Of a stretch of 10,696 bases of DNA, positions 1 through 5,948 are shown in pieces. A program made the translations under genes and the position numbers. How positions within the stretch are numbered: position 1 is the first letter of the stretch; every line of letters begins with the position of its first letter. The notes under the pieces were generated by a model that worked only from the letters and a program-made list of their open reading frames with translations, searched no databases and was not told the DNA's origin. Source of the stretch: an archaeon (GTDB lineage Archaea > Hydrothermarchaeota > Hydrothermarchaeia > JALTZZ01 > JALUTC01); assembly GCA_027051265.1 (NCBI GenBank), contig JALTZH010000196.1, positions 1 through 10,696 of the forward strand, in the 5' to 3' direction.

Positions 1-2
1 GT

Positions 3-185
3 ATAAAAGAGCTACCTGGAACGTTAAAGGAAGCAATAGAGGAATTATTATCAGATAATGAATATCTTAAACCAATATTTCCTAAAGAATTAATAGAAAC
101 GTGGATCGAACTTAAGATGGACGAGTACTTAGAAAATAACAAAAGACCAACACCATATGAGTTTTATCTCTATCTAGATATATAA
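3..185 (+). CDS. glnA: Glutamine synthetase type I, C-terminal fragment (5' end outside window)
   Basis: Glutamine synthetase makes glutamine from glutamate, ammonia and ATP in the cytoplasm and is the main route of ammonia assimilation. Only the last 60 codons are present, in frame from base 3 to a TAA at 183-185. The tail begins with the family's LPGTLKEAIEEL helix, which in type I enzymes follows the last part of the active-site domain. It continues through SDNEYLKPIFPKELIE and ends in RPTPYEFYLYLDI, an ending I recognise from thermophilic crenarchaeal enzymes. No catalytic residues lie in this fragment, so activity cannot be judged. The gene converges with pstA, whose stop is 13 bases away. 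The assignment rests on a short but characteristic C-terminus; the start, promoter and regulation lie outside the window. Confidence 0.85.
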   Translation: MKELPGTLKEAIEELLSDNEYLKPIFPKELIETWIELKMDEYLENNKRPTPYEFYLYLDI

Positions 186-195
186 GCATATCTTA

Positions 196-224
196 ATTTA
201 AATTTTTATTTCTCTCAATTTTAA
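196..224 (+). terminator. T-rich putative terminator after glnA
   Basis: Just past the glnA stop the plus strand becomes T-rich, with a TTTTT run at 203-207 and further T clusters up to 224. Archaeal RNA polymerase commonly stops at such U-tracts without a hairpin. The element lies inside the 3' end of the convergent pstA gene. It is a composition call in an AT-rich genome, so it is weak. Confidence 0.35.
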
Positions 225-1070
225 TCTTATAGGTATAAATATTAACAAATATATTAAAAGTAGGAGAAGTGCAGCACCCCAAGCTATTTGATGATAATTC
301 TCATAAGGTTGTTGAACCAAATTATATATTAATAGTGGTATAGCACCTATTGGTTTATCTATTCCTTCAAAAAATACCCGTGTAGAACCACCAATCGTAA
401 AGAGAAGTGGTGCTGTTTCACCCGCTGCTTTTGCCATTCCTATTAGAATCCCAGTTAATATGCCTCTTCTTGCAATCTTAATCAAAACTCTGAAGATTAC
501 TTGAGACTTTGTTAATCCTAAACTATAAGCTGCCTCTTTATAGTCTTTTGGAACCTCTCTTAAAGCTTCTTCTGTAGCTATTGCAACATATGGCATTATT
601 ATAATCGCAAGAGCAAAAGCTCCAGCTATTGCAGAATAAGTACCAAGTGGTACTACAACAATATACATTGCAAACAATCCTACTAAAATTGTTGGAAATT
701 CCATCATTATCTGTAGTAGCAATTTGGTCCCCCTACCTATAAAACTATTGGGATACTCATATGCAAAGATTCCAGCTATTACTGCAATCGGTATTCCAAG
801 AATCGATGATAAAAACACGAGTAAAAATGTTCCAACAATTGCTGGTCCTATACCACCTAACTCTTGACCAGGTGGTGGTAAAGTTCCGGTTAAGAAATCT
901 ATACCTCCTTTAATTAAAACAGGAAAACCTTTCACGAACACACTTATCAATATATGAAACAAAGGCAGTATTGTTAAAAAAGATAATATAAAAATAGTTA
1001 TCAGGAAAATTTTTTCCTTTAATTTTCTTTTATTCGTTATAATATTCATTTTTATTTTAGAACGTTTCAT
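198..1070 (-). CDS. pstA: Phosphate ABC transporter permease PstA
   Basis: One of the two membrane subunits of the PstSCAB phosphate importer; with PstC it forms the channel through the cytoplasmic membrane. The 290-residue protein is mostly hydrophobic, with membrane segments near residues 20-46, 75-104, 116-141, 143-165, 201-220 and 267-283. The EAA loop that docks to the ATPase is clear at 169-190 (EAAYSLGLTKSQ), and MAKAAGETAPLL near 212-223 is a PstA hallmark. The ATG at 1070 lies inside the end of pstC (14-base overlap) and follows a strong ribosome binding site, AGGTGGAGAT, at 1071-1080, which fixes this start over the internal ATG at codon 8. It is the last gene of the pstS-pstC-pstA operon. 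The expected pstB does not follow: the next gene is the convergent glnA. Confidence 0.95.
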   Translation of the reverse strand: MKRSKIKMNIITNKRKLKEKIFLITIFILSFLTILPLFHILISVFVKGFPVLIKGGIDFLTGTLPPPGQELGGIGPAIVGTFLLVFLSSILGIPIAVIAGIFAYEYPNSFIGRGTKLLLQIMMEFPTILVGLFAMYIVVVPLGTYSAIAGAFALAIIIMPYVAIATEEALREVPKDYKEAAYSLGLTKSQVIFRVLIKIARRGILTGILIGMAKAAGETAPLLFTIGGSTRVFFEGIDKPIGAIPLLIYNLVQQPYENYHQIAWGAALLLLLIYLLIFIPIRLKLREIKI

Positions 1071-1968
1071 ATCTCCACCTTTTCAATATGTATAATGCTA
1101 AAATATTTATTACTAAACCTATAAAGAAAAGAGATAGTCCAGCAGCAAATAATGCTGAGACCATATATTCGTAGATGAACGCATTACCGAATTGATTTGC
1201 TATGAGTGAAGAAATCGTATATCCAGGAGCAAATAAACTGATATCAATATTAAACGTATTTCCTATAACTAAAGATACCGCAACCGTTTCACCAATTGCT
1301 CTTCCAAAAGCAAGAATTGTACCAGCAACTATTGCGGGTTTTATATATTTTATCAGTACTTTAGTAGCTTCATATCTTGTAGCTCCTAGAGAATATAAGC
1401 CCTCCTTATATGTATGAGGTATCATTCTATATGCTTCTCTTATAATTGCTGTTGCAAAAGGTGTAACCATAATTCCAAGTAAAACACCAGCGGATAGATA
1501 ACTGAAACCTGTTGTTGGTGGATAAGAGAATAGAGGAATAAACGAGAAATTTTCGTATAAAGGTTCCATTATATATTTCTTTAAGAATGGAACTAGTATA
1601 AATGCACCCCATATTCCATAAAGAATTGTTGGTAATCCAGCCATTATATCACTAGCTATTATTAGCCATTCTCTAATTTTACGAGGAGCATAATCCACTA
1701 TGAATATAGCATAAGAGATGGATAATGGTAAAGCTATTAAAATTGCAATTACAGAAGTATAGATACTTCCATATATTGCTGCCAATACACCGTAGAATTC
1801 TTCTTCAGGAACTTCAGCAGCATTCCAAACATTTGTAAAATATATCGCTAATCCTTCCTTTTCAAATATTTTTAAAGAGTTTATAAAATAGACTATAAGC
1901 ATCAATATGAAAATTCCAAAAACTAAAGATGTAAAAGGAAGAAGATATAATTTAAATTTATCTTTCAT
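1057..1968 (-). CDS. pstC: Phosphate ABC transporter permease PstC
   Basis: Partner of PstA in the membrane channel of the high-affinity phosphate importer. The 303-residue protein has about six membrane segments (near 8-30, 60-90, 97-129, 154-177, 212-236, 270-296) with an outside loop between the first two, as in PstC. The EAA docking loop runs from residue 189 (EGLYSLGATRYEA), followed by FGRAIGETVAV at 221-231, the PstC counterpart of the PstA signature. The ATG is two bases after the TAG of pstS (TAG, GG, ATG), so its translation is probably coupled to pstS; the only ribosome-binding-like bases overlap that stop codon. Length and motifs fit an intact gene. Gene order and the distinct signatures separate it from PstA with confidence. 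Confidence 0.95.
   Translation of the reverse strand: MKDKFKLYLLPFTSLVFGIFILMLIVYFINSLKIFEKEGLAIYFTNVWNAAEVPEEEFYGVLAAIYGSIYTSVIAILIALPLSISYAIFIVDYAPRKIREWLIIASDIMAGLPTILYGIWGAFILVPFLKKYIMEPLYENFSFIPLFSYPPTTGFSYLSAGVLLGIMVTPFATAIIREAYRMIPHTYKEGLYSLGATRYEATKVLIKYIKPAIVAGTILAFGRAIGETVAVSLVIGNTFNIDISLFAPGYTISSLIANQFGNAFIYEYMVSALFAAGLSLFFIGLVINILALYILKRWRYETF
1071..1080 (-). promoter_or_regulatory. Strong ribosome binding site for pstA
   Basis: Read on the minus strand the bases before the pstA ATG are AGGTGGAGAT, a close match to the archaeal anti-16S consensus GGAGGTGA. The site lies within the last codons of pstC and decides the pstA start at 1070. It contrasts with pstS, the operon's first gene, which has no such site. 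Confidence 0.75.
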
Positions 1969-1970
1969 CC

Positions 1971-3047
1971 CTATTCAATTATTTCTGCTGCTTTTAGTCC
2001 AAGTTCTGCTATTCTCGTAGGTAGAGAGACGTATCCTGTTACGATGTATTTATCCTCTTGACCTTTTGTCATGATCCATCTTATGAAATTCTTTATAACT
2101 TCTGCTTTTTCGTCAGGATAATCTTTCCAGACAATCATATGACTGAAAGCAACTATAGGATAAGAGTTCTTACCCTTAGCATTTAAGAACATCTCTACTT
2201 TTTCCTCATATCCTCTTGTTATATCTGGTACAAATGCGGCAACGTTTTCCATCGCCTCCTTTATGGTATCTTTATTTGGTTTAACAAAGTTTCCTTCTGC
2301 ATTCTCGATATAAGCGATTTGTAAGTTCTCTTTTATTGCATAAGCTAATTCAACATACCCAATAGTATAAGGAGTTTGCTTCAATATTGCAACTACGCCT
2401 TGATTTCCTCTACCACCTAAACCTCTTCCCAATTTATCAACCGGCCAATCAACAACTTTTCCAGAACCAACTTTTTTCTTCCATTCATCGCTTATTAAGC
2501 TTAGATATGTTGTAAACACTTCTGTAGTACCACTACTATCACTTCTATGAACTACAATGATTTTTTCATGTGGTAGATTTTTATCGGGATTTAATTCCTT
2601 TATTCTCTTATCATCCCAATATTCAATTTTTCCTAGAAATATATCAACCAATACGTCTTTACTCAACTTTAAATCATCAACACCGGGGATATTATAAACT
2701 ATAGCAATCGCTCCTACTATTATTGGAAACTGTAAAACTTGTCCTTTCTTTTCAAGTTCTCTCCATAAACTTTCTTTTACAGGAGGGTCACTCAACGCAA
2801 AGTCAACTAGTCCCTTTTTAAAGTCGTTTAATCCTTTACCACTACCACCACCGTAGTATTCAATTTTCACGTTAGGATATTCTTTCATGAACTCTGTTAT
2901 CCATTTTTCAAGTTGAGGTTGTGGAAAAGTTGCACCACTACCCGAGATTGTTATGTATTTTTTTTCTTTCTCTGCACACATTGGTAGTAGTATAAGGATA
3001 GAAAGTATTAGTAGCAATGAAAGCTTAAACCTTTTATTAGCCATCAT
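1971..3047 (-). CDS. pstS: Phosphate-binding lipoprotein PstS
   Basis: Extracellular phosphate-binding subunit that delivers phosphate to PstC/PstA. The 358-residue protein starts with a basic patch and a hydrophobic stretch (residues 7-22) ending in a lipobox-like LPMC, so Cys24 probably becomes the lipid anchor on the outer face of the membrane. The mature part has PstS motifs: GSGATFPQPQ just after the anchor, ALSDPP in the first lobe, the phosphate-contacting RSDSSGTTEVFT in the middle, and GNQGVV near the hinge. Two ATG codons stand at the start (3047 and 3044); either is possible. There is no ribosome binding site, and a TATA-like box about 28 bases upstream suggests a leaderless message starting at or near the ATG. 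It is the first gene of pstSCA and is divergent from the AbrB-PhoU regulator, so phosphate-dependent control from the shared region is likely. Confidence 0.95.
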   Translation of the reverse strand: MMANKRFKLSLLLILSILILLPMCAEKEKKYITISGSGATFPQPQLEKWITEFMKEYPNVKIEYYGGGSGKGLNDFKKGLVDFALSDPPVKESLWRELEKKGQVLQFPIIVGAIAIVYNIPGVDDLKLSKDVLVDIFLGKIEYWDDKRIKELNPDKNLPHEKIIVVHRSDSSGTTEVFTTYLSLISDEWKKKVGSGKVVDWPVDKLGRGLGGRGNQGVVAILKQTPYTIGYVELAYAIKENLQIAYIENAEGNFVKPNKDTIKEAMENVAAFVPDITRGYEEKVEMFLNAKGKNSYPIVAFSHMIVWKDYPDEKAEVIKNFIRWIMTKGQEDKYIVTGYVSLPTRIAELGLKAAEIIE

Positions 3048-3068
3048 ATTTTATTTAATTTTACTCTT

Positions 3069-3080
3069 TTCTTAAATACT
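3069..3080 (-). promoter_or_regulatory. Putative TATA box of the pstS operon
   Basis: On the minus strand AGTATTTAAG (3080-3071) is centred about 28 bases before the pstS ATG, the usual distance of an archaeal TATA box from the start site, and is preceded by an A/G-rich stretch that could serve as the TFB recognition element. With no ribosome binding site before the ATG this fits a leaderless transcript. The position is convincing; the sequence alone is not, because the region is almost all A and T. Confidence 0.5.
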
Positions 3081-3099
3081 TTACTTAAATAATTTAAAT
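3071..3099. repeat. TTAAAT repeats and 13-bp inverted repeat between pstS and the PhoU-like gene
   Basis: CTTAAAT occurs twice in direct orientation at 3071-3077 and 3084-3090 (13-base period), and TTAAAT again at 3094-3099. Bases 3085-3097 form an inverted repeat, TTAAAT-A-ATTTAA, broken only at its central base. It lies between the two putative TATA boxes, where a regulator could block or help both promoters. The AbrB-type DNA-binding domain encoded next door is a candidate ligand, by inference only. Chance is a serious alternative in such AT-rich DNA. Confidence 0.4.
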
Positions 3100-3110
3100 A
3101 AATTTTTATT
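3096..3110 (+). promoter_or_regulatory. Putative promoter of the AbrB-PhoU gene
   Basis: TTTTTATT at 3103-3110, preceded by AAATAAA at 3096-3102, lies 26-33 bases before the ATG at 3136. That is the geometry of an archaeal BRE/TATA pair driving a leaderless message. No ribosome binding site is seen before the ATG, which supports this. An alternative box, TTTAAATA at 3093-3100, would give a short leader. Confidence 0.45.
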
Positions 3111-3135
3111 TTATGTAAGTACATATAATTTATAT

Positions 3136-4128
3136 ATGGAATATAGGAAGATTTTTTTAAGTGGGAAGGCTAGCTATATTATCTCTCTACCAAAAAGATG
3201 GATTAAAAGAATGCAGTTAAAACCAGGAGATTTAGTTATTGTTGAAGAAGAGAACTCAAAACTCATAATTTATCCAAAAGAAGTAGGTATAAGATATGAT
3301 AAAGAAGTTTCAATAAGTGTTAAAGATTATGACATGGAAAATATTTTGAGAGAAGTAATTGCTTATTATCTCTCTGGAGTAAATAAAATAAAAGTAGATT
3401 TCAGCGAATTAGATAGAAAAAACGATGTTAAAGATTTCCTAAGAAAAATACCTCAAAGATTAATAGGAGTAGAAATTTTGGAGGAATATGAAAATTATAT
3501 ACTATTTGAAATCGTTTTGGATGATAACAGGTTGAAGATAAATGAAATCCTAAGAAAAATGGCCACAATCATTAAATCAATGTTGCAAGAATTAAAAGAA
3601 TCCTTAAGCGAAAGTAATAATGAAACCGTTAGAGATATATTAAGTAAGGAGAATACAGTTGATAAATTATACTTTTTACTTGTAAGAAAGATAAAAACCC
3701 TATTAAATCAAGGAGGAAAGGATGAGGTGGAAGATTTAAGGGATTTGCTTGGTTATAGAATTGTAGCCAAAAGCCTAGAAAGGATAAGTGATCATATTGA
3801 AAACATTTCGAAAAGTTTATTAAACTTAAAGGAAATGAGGTATAGCGTATCGAATGATATAAAAGAAATAATTTCAGATGTAATAACCATATATGAAAAA
3901 ACTATATCTTCTCTACTAATAAAGCAGATAAATGAAGATATATTTAAGACGTGTTACAATCTAAAAATGAAATGTGATGAAATAATATTGAATGTTGGTT
4001 GTGAAAATAAAACTGAAATGATTAACGTTACAATGATTATCTATAGTCTTAAAAGAATAATAAGCTATCTAACGGATATTGCAGAAATCTCACTAAATAT
4101 TTCAATCAATAAAAAATTGAAAGATTAG
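3136..4128 (+). CDS. AbrB-PhoU phosphate uptake regulator
   Basis: Archaeal relative of PhoU with a DNA-binding head, expected to tie pst expression or transport to phosphate supply. Residues 1-48 form a SpoVT/AbrB swapped-hairpin domain (YIISLPKRWIKRMQLKPGD, then VIVEE and LIIYPKE strands). A linker of about 80 residues follows, then a helical PhoU-like region from about 130 to 325. The first PhoU repeat is well kept, with ENTVDKLYFLLVRKI near 172-186 and the metal-binding ExxxD as E215-RIS-D219, followed by HIENI. The matching site of the second repeat (306-319, KRIISYLTDIAE) has K and S where the acidic pair should be. The gene is divergent from pstS across 88 bases and is probably leaderless. 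A paralogue-like role outside phosphate control is possible, but the neighbourhood supports phosphate. Confidence 0.88.
   Translation: MEYRKIFLSGKASYIISLPKRWIKRMQLKPGDLVIVEEENSKLIIYPKEVGIRYDKEVSISVKDYDMENILREVIAYYLSGVNKIKVDFSELDRKNDVKDFLRKIPQRLIGVEILEEYENYILFEIVLDDNRLKINEILRKMATIIKSMLQELKESLSESNNETVRDILSKENTVDKLYFLLVRKIKTLLNQGGKDEVEDLRDLLGYRIVAKSLERISDHIENISKSLLNLKEMRYSVSNDIKEIISDVITIYEKTISSLLIKQINEDIFKTCYNLKMKCDEIILNVGCENKTEMINVTMIIYSLKRIISYLTDIAEISLNISINKKLKD
4111..4116 (-). terminator. Possible U-tract terminator after the KorB-like gene
   Basis: On the minus strand a run of six T (AAAAAA on plus) lies 14 bases past the TAA of the KorB-like gene, inside the 3' end of the convergent AbrB-PhoU gene. 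With the T-run on the other strand the two transcripts would overlap at their ends. The run is short, so confidence is low. Confidence 0.3.
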
Positions 4129-4129
4129 A

Positions 4130-5107
4130 TTATTTATTCTTTTTTTCAAAAATTCTTCTTTCAATTTCAATTACTTCTTTTTCTTCTTCTATCATCCTTC
4201 TTATAATCGGTGAATGAAGCTTTTCAATTACTTCAAGTAATTTCTTATCTTCTTTTATCTCTACTTTTCTCTTAATCATTTTATGTTCGGTAATCTCTAC
4301 TTTTTTCTTATCTTTAGTAAGTCCCATTAATCTCAACAACCCTGGTCTATCTCGATCAACATATTCTCCTATAATTATTTTATCGGATAGATCAATTCCT
4401 TTCTTCTCTAATTCAACAGCTTCATGAATCGATATTATACGATCTTTTATCCAATTTAACATGTCTATAGGTTTTGATAGCTTATTTCTCTTCCCAAGCC
4501 CAGTGACACATTGTGTAATAACTTCTATGTAAGATAGACCTTCTTTAAATAATGCCTTTTTAATGCATTCTTTTATTAAATCTGGTGTTAATATCGTATA
4601 TCTTGCAACATAATTCGCTCCAGCTGCTACTGCGAGTTTACATAAATCGAATGGTGGTTCATAATTTCCATAAGGTGTCGTTGTCGTTCTTAAATCTTTA
4701 AACGTTGTAGGTGATACTTGACCTCCTGTCATTCCATAGTTAAAATTATTAGCACATATTATAACTAAATCAATGTTTCTTCGACATGCGTGTATAAAAT
4801 GATTACCACCTATTGCTGCTAAGTCACCATCTCCAGTTATAACGATAACTTTTAACTCCGGATTTGCAAGCTTTATACCAGTAGCAAATGCAACAGCTCT
4901 TCCATGTGTTGTATGTAAGGAGTCAAGTCTAACATAACCAGGTATTCTAGAGGAACATCCTATCCCAGACACTAATACGACTTTATCCAGATCTATATTG
5001 CTTTCATCCAATGCTTTTAGTAATGAATACATTAACGTTCCTAATCCACATCCATCGCAAAATATCGTTGGAAATCTCTCAAGTCTTAATAATTCCTCTA
5101 CCTGCAT
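4130..5107 (-). CDS. 2-oxoacid:ferredoxin oxidoreductase beta subunit (KorB-like)
   Basis: Beta subunit that holds thiamine diphosphate and one 4Fe-4S cluster in enzymes that oxidise 2-oxoacids, probably 2-oxoglutarate, to acyl-CoA with ferredoxin as acceptor. Numbered from the ATG at 5107 (325 residues), the cluster cysteines known from archaeal OFOR structures are all present: C17 and C20 (FCDGCG), C51 (GIGCSS) and C200 (TQCVTG). The cofactor site shows GDGD at 92-95 and NNFNYGMTGGQ at 120-130. The SGIGCSSRIPGY and TLHTTHGRA-type block (here SLHTTHGRAVAFATG) is KorB-like rather than PorB-like. A TTG at 5116, overlapping the PAC2 stop, would add three residues, but AGGTTGA at 5114-5120 is better spaced for the ATG. 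The last 45 or so residues form a long, highly charged, probably helical tail. No alpha or gamma subunit gene is in the window; the cotranscribed partner is a PAC2 protein. Confidence 0.88.
   Translation of the reverse strand: MQVEELLRLERFPTIFCDGCGLGTLMYSLLKALDESNIDLDKVVLVSGIGCSSRIPGYVRLDSLHTTHGRAVAFATGIKLANPELKVIVITGDGDLAAIGGNHFIHACRRNIDLVIICANNFNYGMTGGQVSPTTFKDLRTTTTPYGNYEPPFDLCKLAVAAGANYVARYTILTPDLIKECIKKALFKEGLSYIEVITQCVTGLGKRNKLSKPIDMLNWIKDRIISIHEAVELEKKGIDLSDKIIIGEYVDRDRPGLLRLMGLTKDKKKVEITEHKMIKRKVEIKEDKKLLEVIEKLHSPIIRRMIEEEKEVIEIERRIFEKKNK
4131..4148 (+). terminator. T-rich putative terminator after the AbrB-PhoU gene
   Basis: Directly after the TAG at 4126-4128 the plus strand reads TATTTATTCTTTTTTTC, including an unbroken run of seven T, typical of archaeal U-tract termination. 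It lies within the last codons of the convergent KorB-like gene. Confidence 0.5.
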
Positions 5108-5112
5108 ATTTT

Positions 5113-5922
5113 TCAACCTATATATGGTAGAAATTCACCTTCCCTACTTGGTTTGAATTCTCTTATTATTCTTCTCGTATATTCCTCAGATTCTCTTAAC
5201 TCTCTTTCATAATCTTTAATTTGTTTATCCAGATCACTTGTATCTATATCCTCGATCTTCAATATTCGTGCTAAAGTTAATAACGCTGCTTTTGCTGCCT
5301 TTGGATCTGGGCCTGTTCCTGATGTCTCTCCTAACAAACAAATCGCAAATTTACCGTTTTTTGAAGCCATTGCAACAAGAATTCCAGCTAAACCAGTTAC
5401 TCCCAGAACACCTTCAGGTACTTTTAATAGTTCAACGTTTTCCCTGATTAATACTTCCTTTGCTTTTTCATCAGTAGCTACACCGAAAACCTTTGGCTTA
5501 TCAGGTACATAATTTACACCATAGCCTCCAATTGTATATATTTCGTTTATGTTAAATTCATCACAAAAGTCTAATATAGTATTTGCGATATCGAAATAAC
5601 TCTTAGGATCTACTCCTTGATATAAACCTGAAAGAATAAATATGTCATACTTTTCGGAATAATAAATTTCGTTTTTAGATAAATCAGCAATATGATTTTT
5701 ACCGAAGACAATTCCGGGAAGCATTGCACCTGGGTATAAAAAATCCGGACTATACATTTCAGCAATTTTCTTAGCATTTAGACTCTTTATAAGTTGTTTG
5801 CCAGCTAGATAACCAACATGTCCAACACCAAGTAATCCTTGAACAAGTTTTGGATTTCTAACTTTTGGCTTTTCATTTACAAATATAATTGTTGTTTTAG
5901 ATAATCTAAATTTTCTATTCAT
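5113..5922 (-). CDS. PAC2-family protein (proteasome assembly chaperone-like)
   Basis: Member of the PAC2 family, whose eukaryotic and some archaeal members help assemble or bind the 20S proteasome; many archaeal members have no known role. The 269-residue length is normal. Family landmarks are the GVGHVGYLA turn at 32-40 after the first strand, the FILSGLYQG block near 95-103, IGGYGVN at 131-137, GVLGVTGLAGIL at 171-182, CLLGETSG at 195-202 and the DPKAAKAALLTL helix at 206-217. The last 50 residues are charged and helical. There is no signal peptide, so it should be cytoplasmic. It is followed at once by the KorB-like gene (stop and possible TTG start overlap by four bases), which implies cotranslation. 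A leaderless start at 5922 is plausible. A role in building the oxidoreductase rather than the proteasome is possible but unproven. Confidence 0.82.
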   Translation of the reverse strand: MNRKFRLSKTTIIFVNEKPKVRNPKLVQGLLGVGHVGYLAGKQLIKSLNAKKIAEMYSPDFLYPGAMLPGIVFGKNHIADLSKNEIYYSEKYDIFILSGLYQGVDPKSYFDIANTILDFCDEFNINEIYTIGGYGVNYVPDKPKVFGVATDEKAKEVLIRENVELLKVPEGVLGVTGLAGILVAMASKNGKFAICLLGETSGTGPDPKAAKAALLTLARILKIEDIDTSDLDKQIKDYERELRESEEYTRRIIREFKPSREGEFLPYIG

Positions 5923-5948
5923 AAGATATTTAATTAATTAATACCCTG

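Noticed and set aside
1202-1612. Open frames of 71 codons (+) and 61 codons (-) inside pstC
   Set aside because: The pstC frame is supported by membrane segments and the EAA loop through this stretch; these are shadow frames.
3071-3090. CTTAAAT direct repeats as a bacterial-style Pho box
   Set aside because: The resemblance to bacterial Pho boxes is superficial, and no PhoB/PhoR-type two-component genes are present; reported only as an unexplained repeat.
5238-5447. Plus-strand frame of 69 codons inside PAC2
   Set aside because: Antisense to conserved PAC2 blocks (GVTGLAGIL, CLLGETSG) and rich in Leu only because of base composition.
5929-5943. TTAATTAATTAAT palindromic run before PAC2 as an operator
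   Set aside because: Simple AT repetition in an AT-rich gap of 26 bases; no second copy or dyad with specific content, so it is not distinguishable from background.
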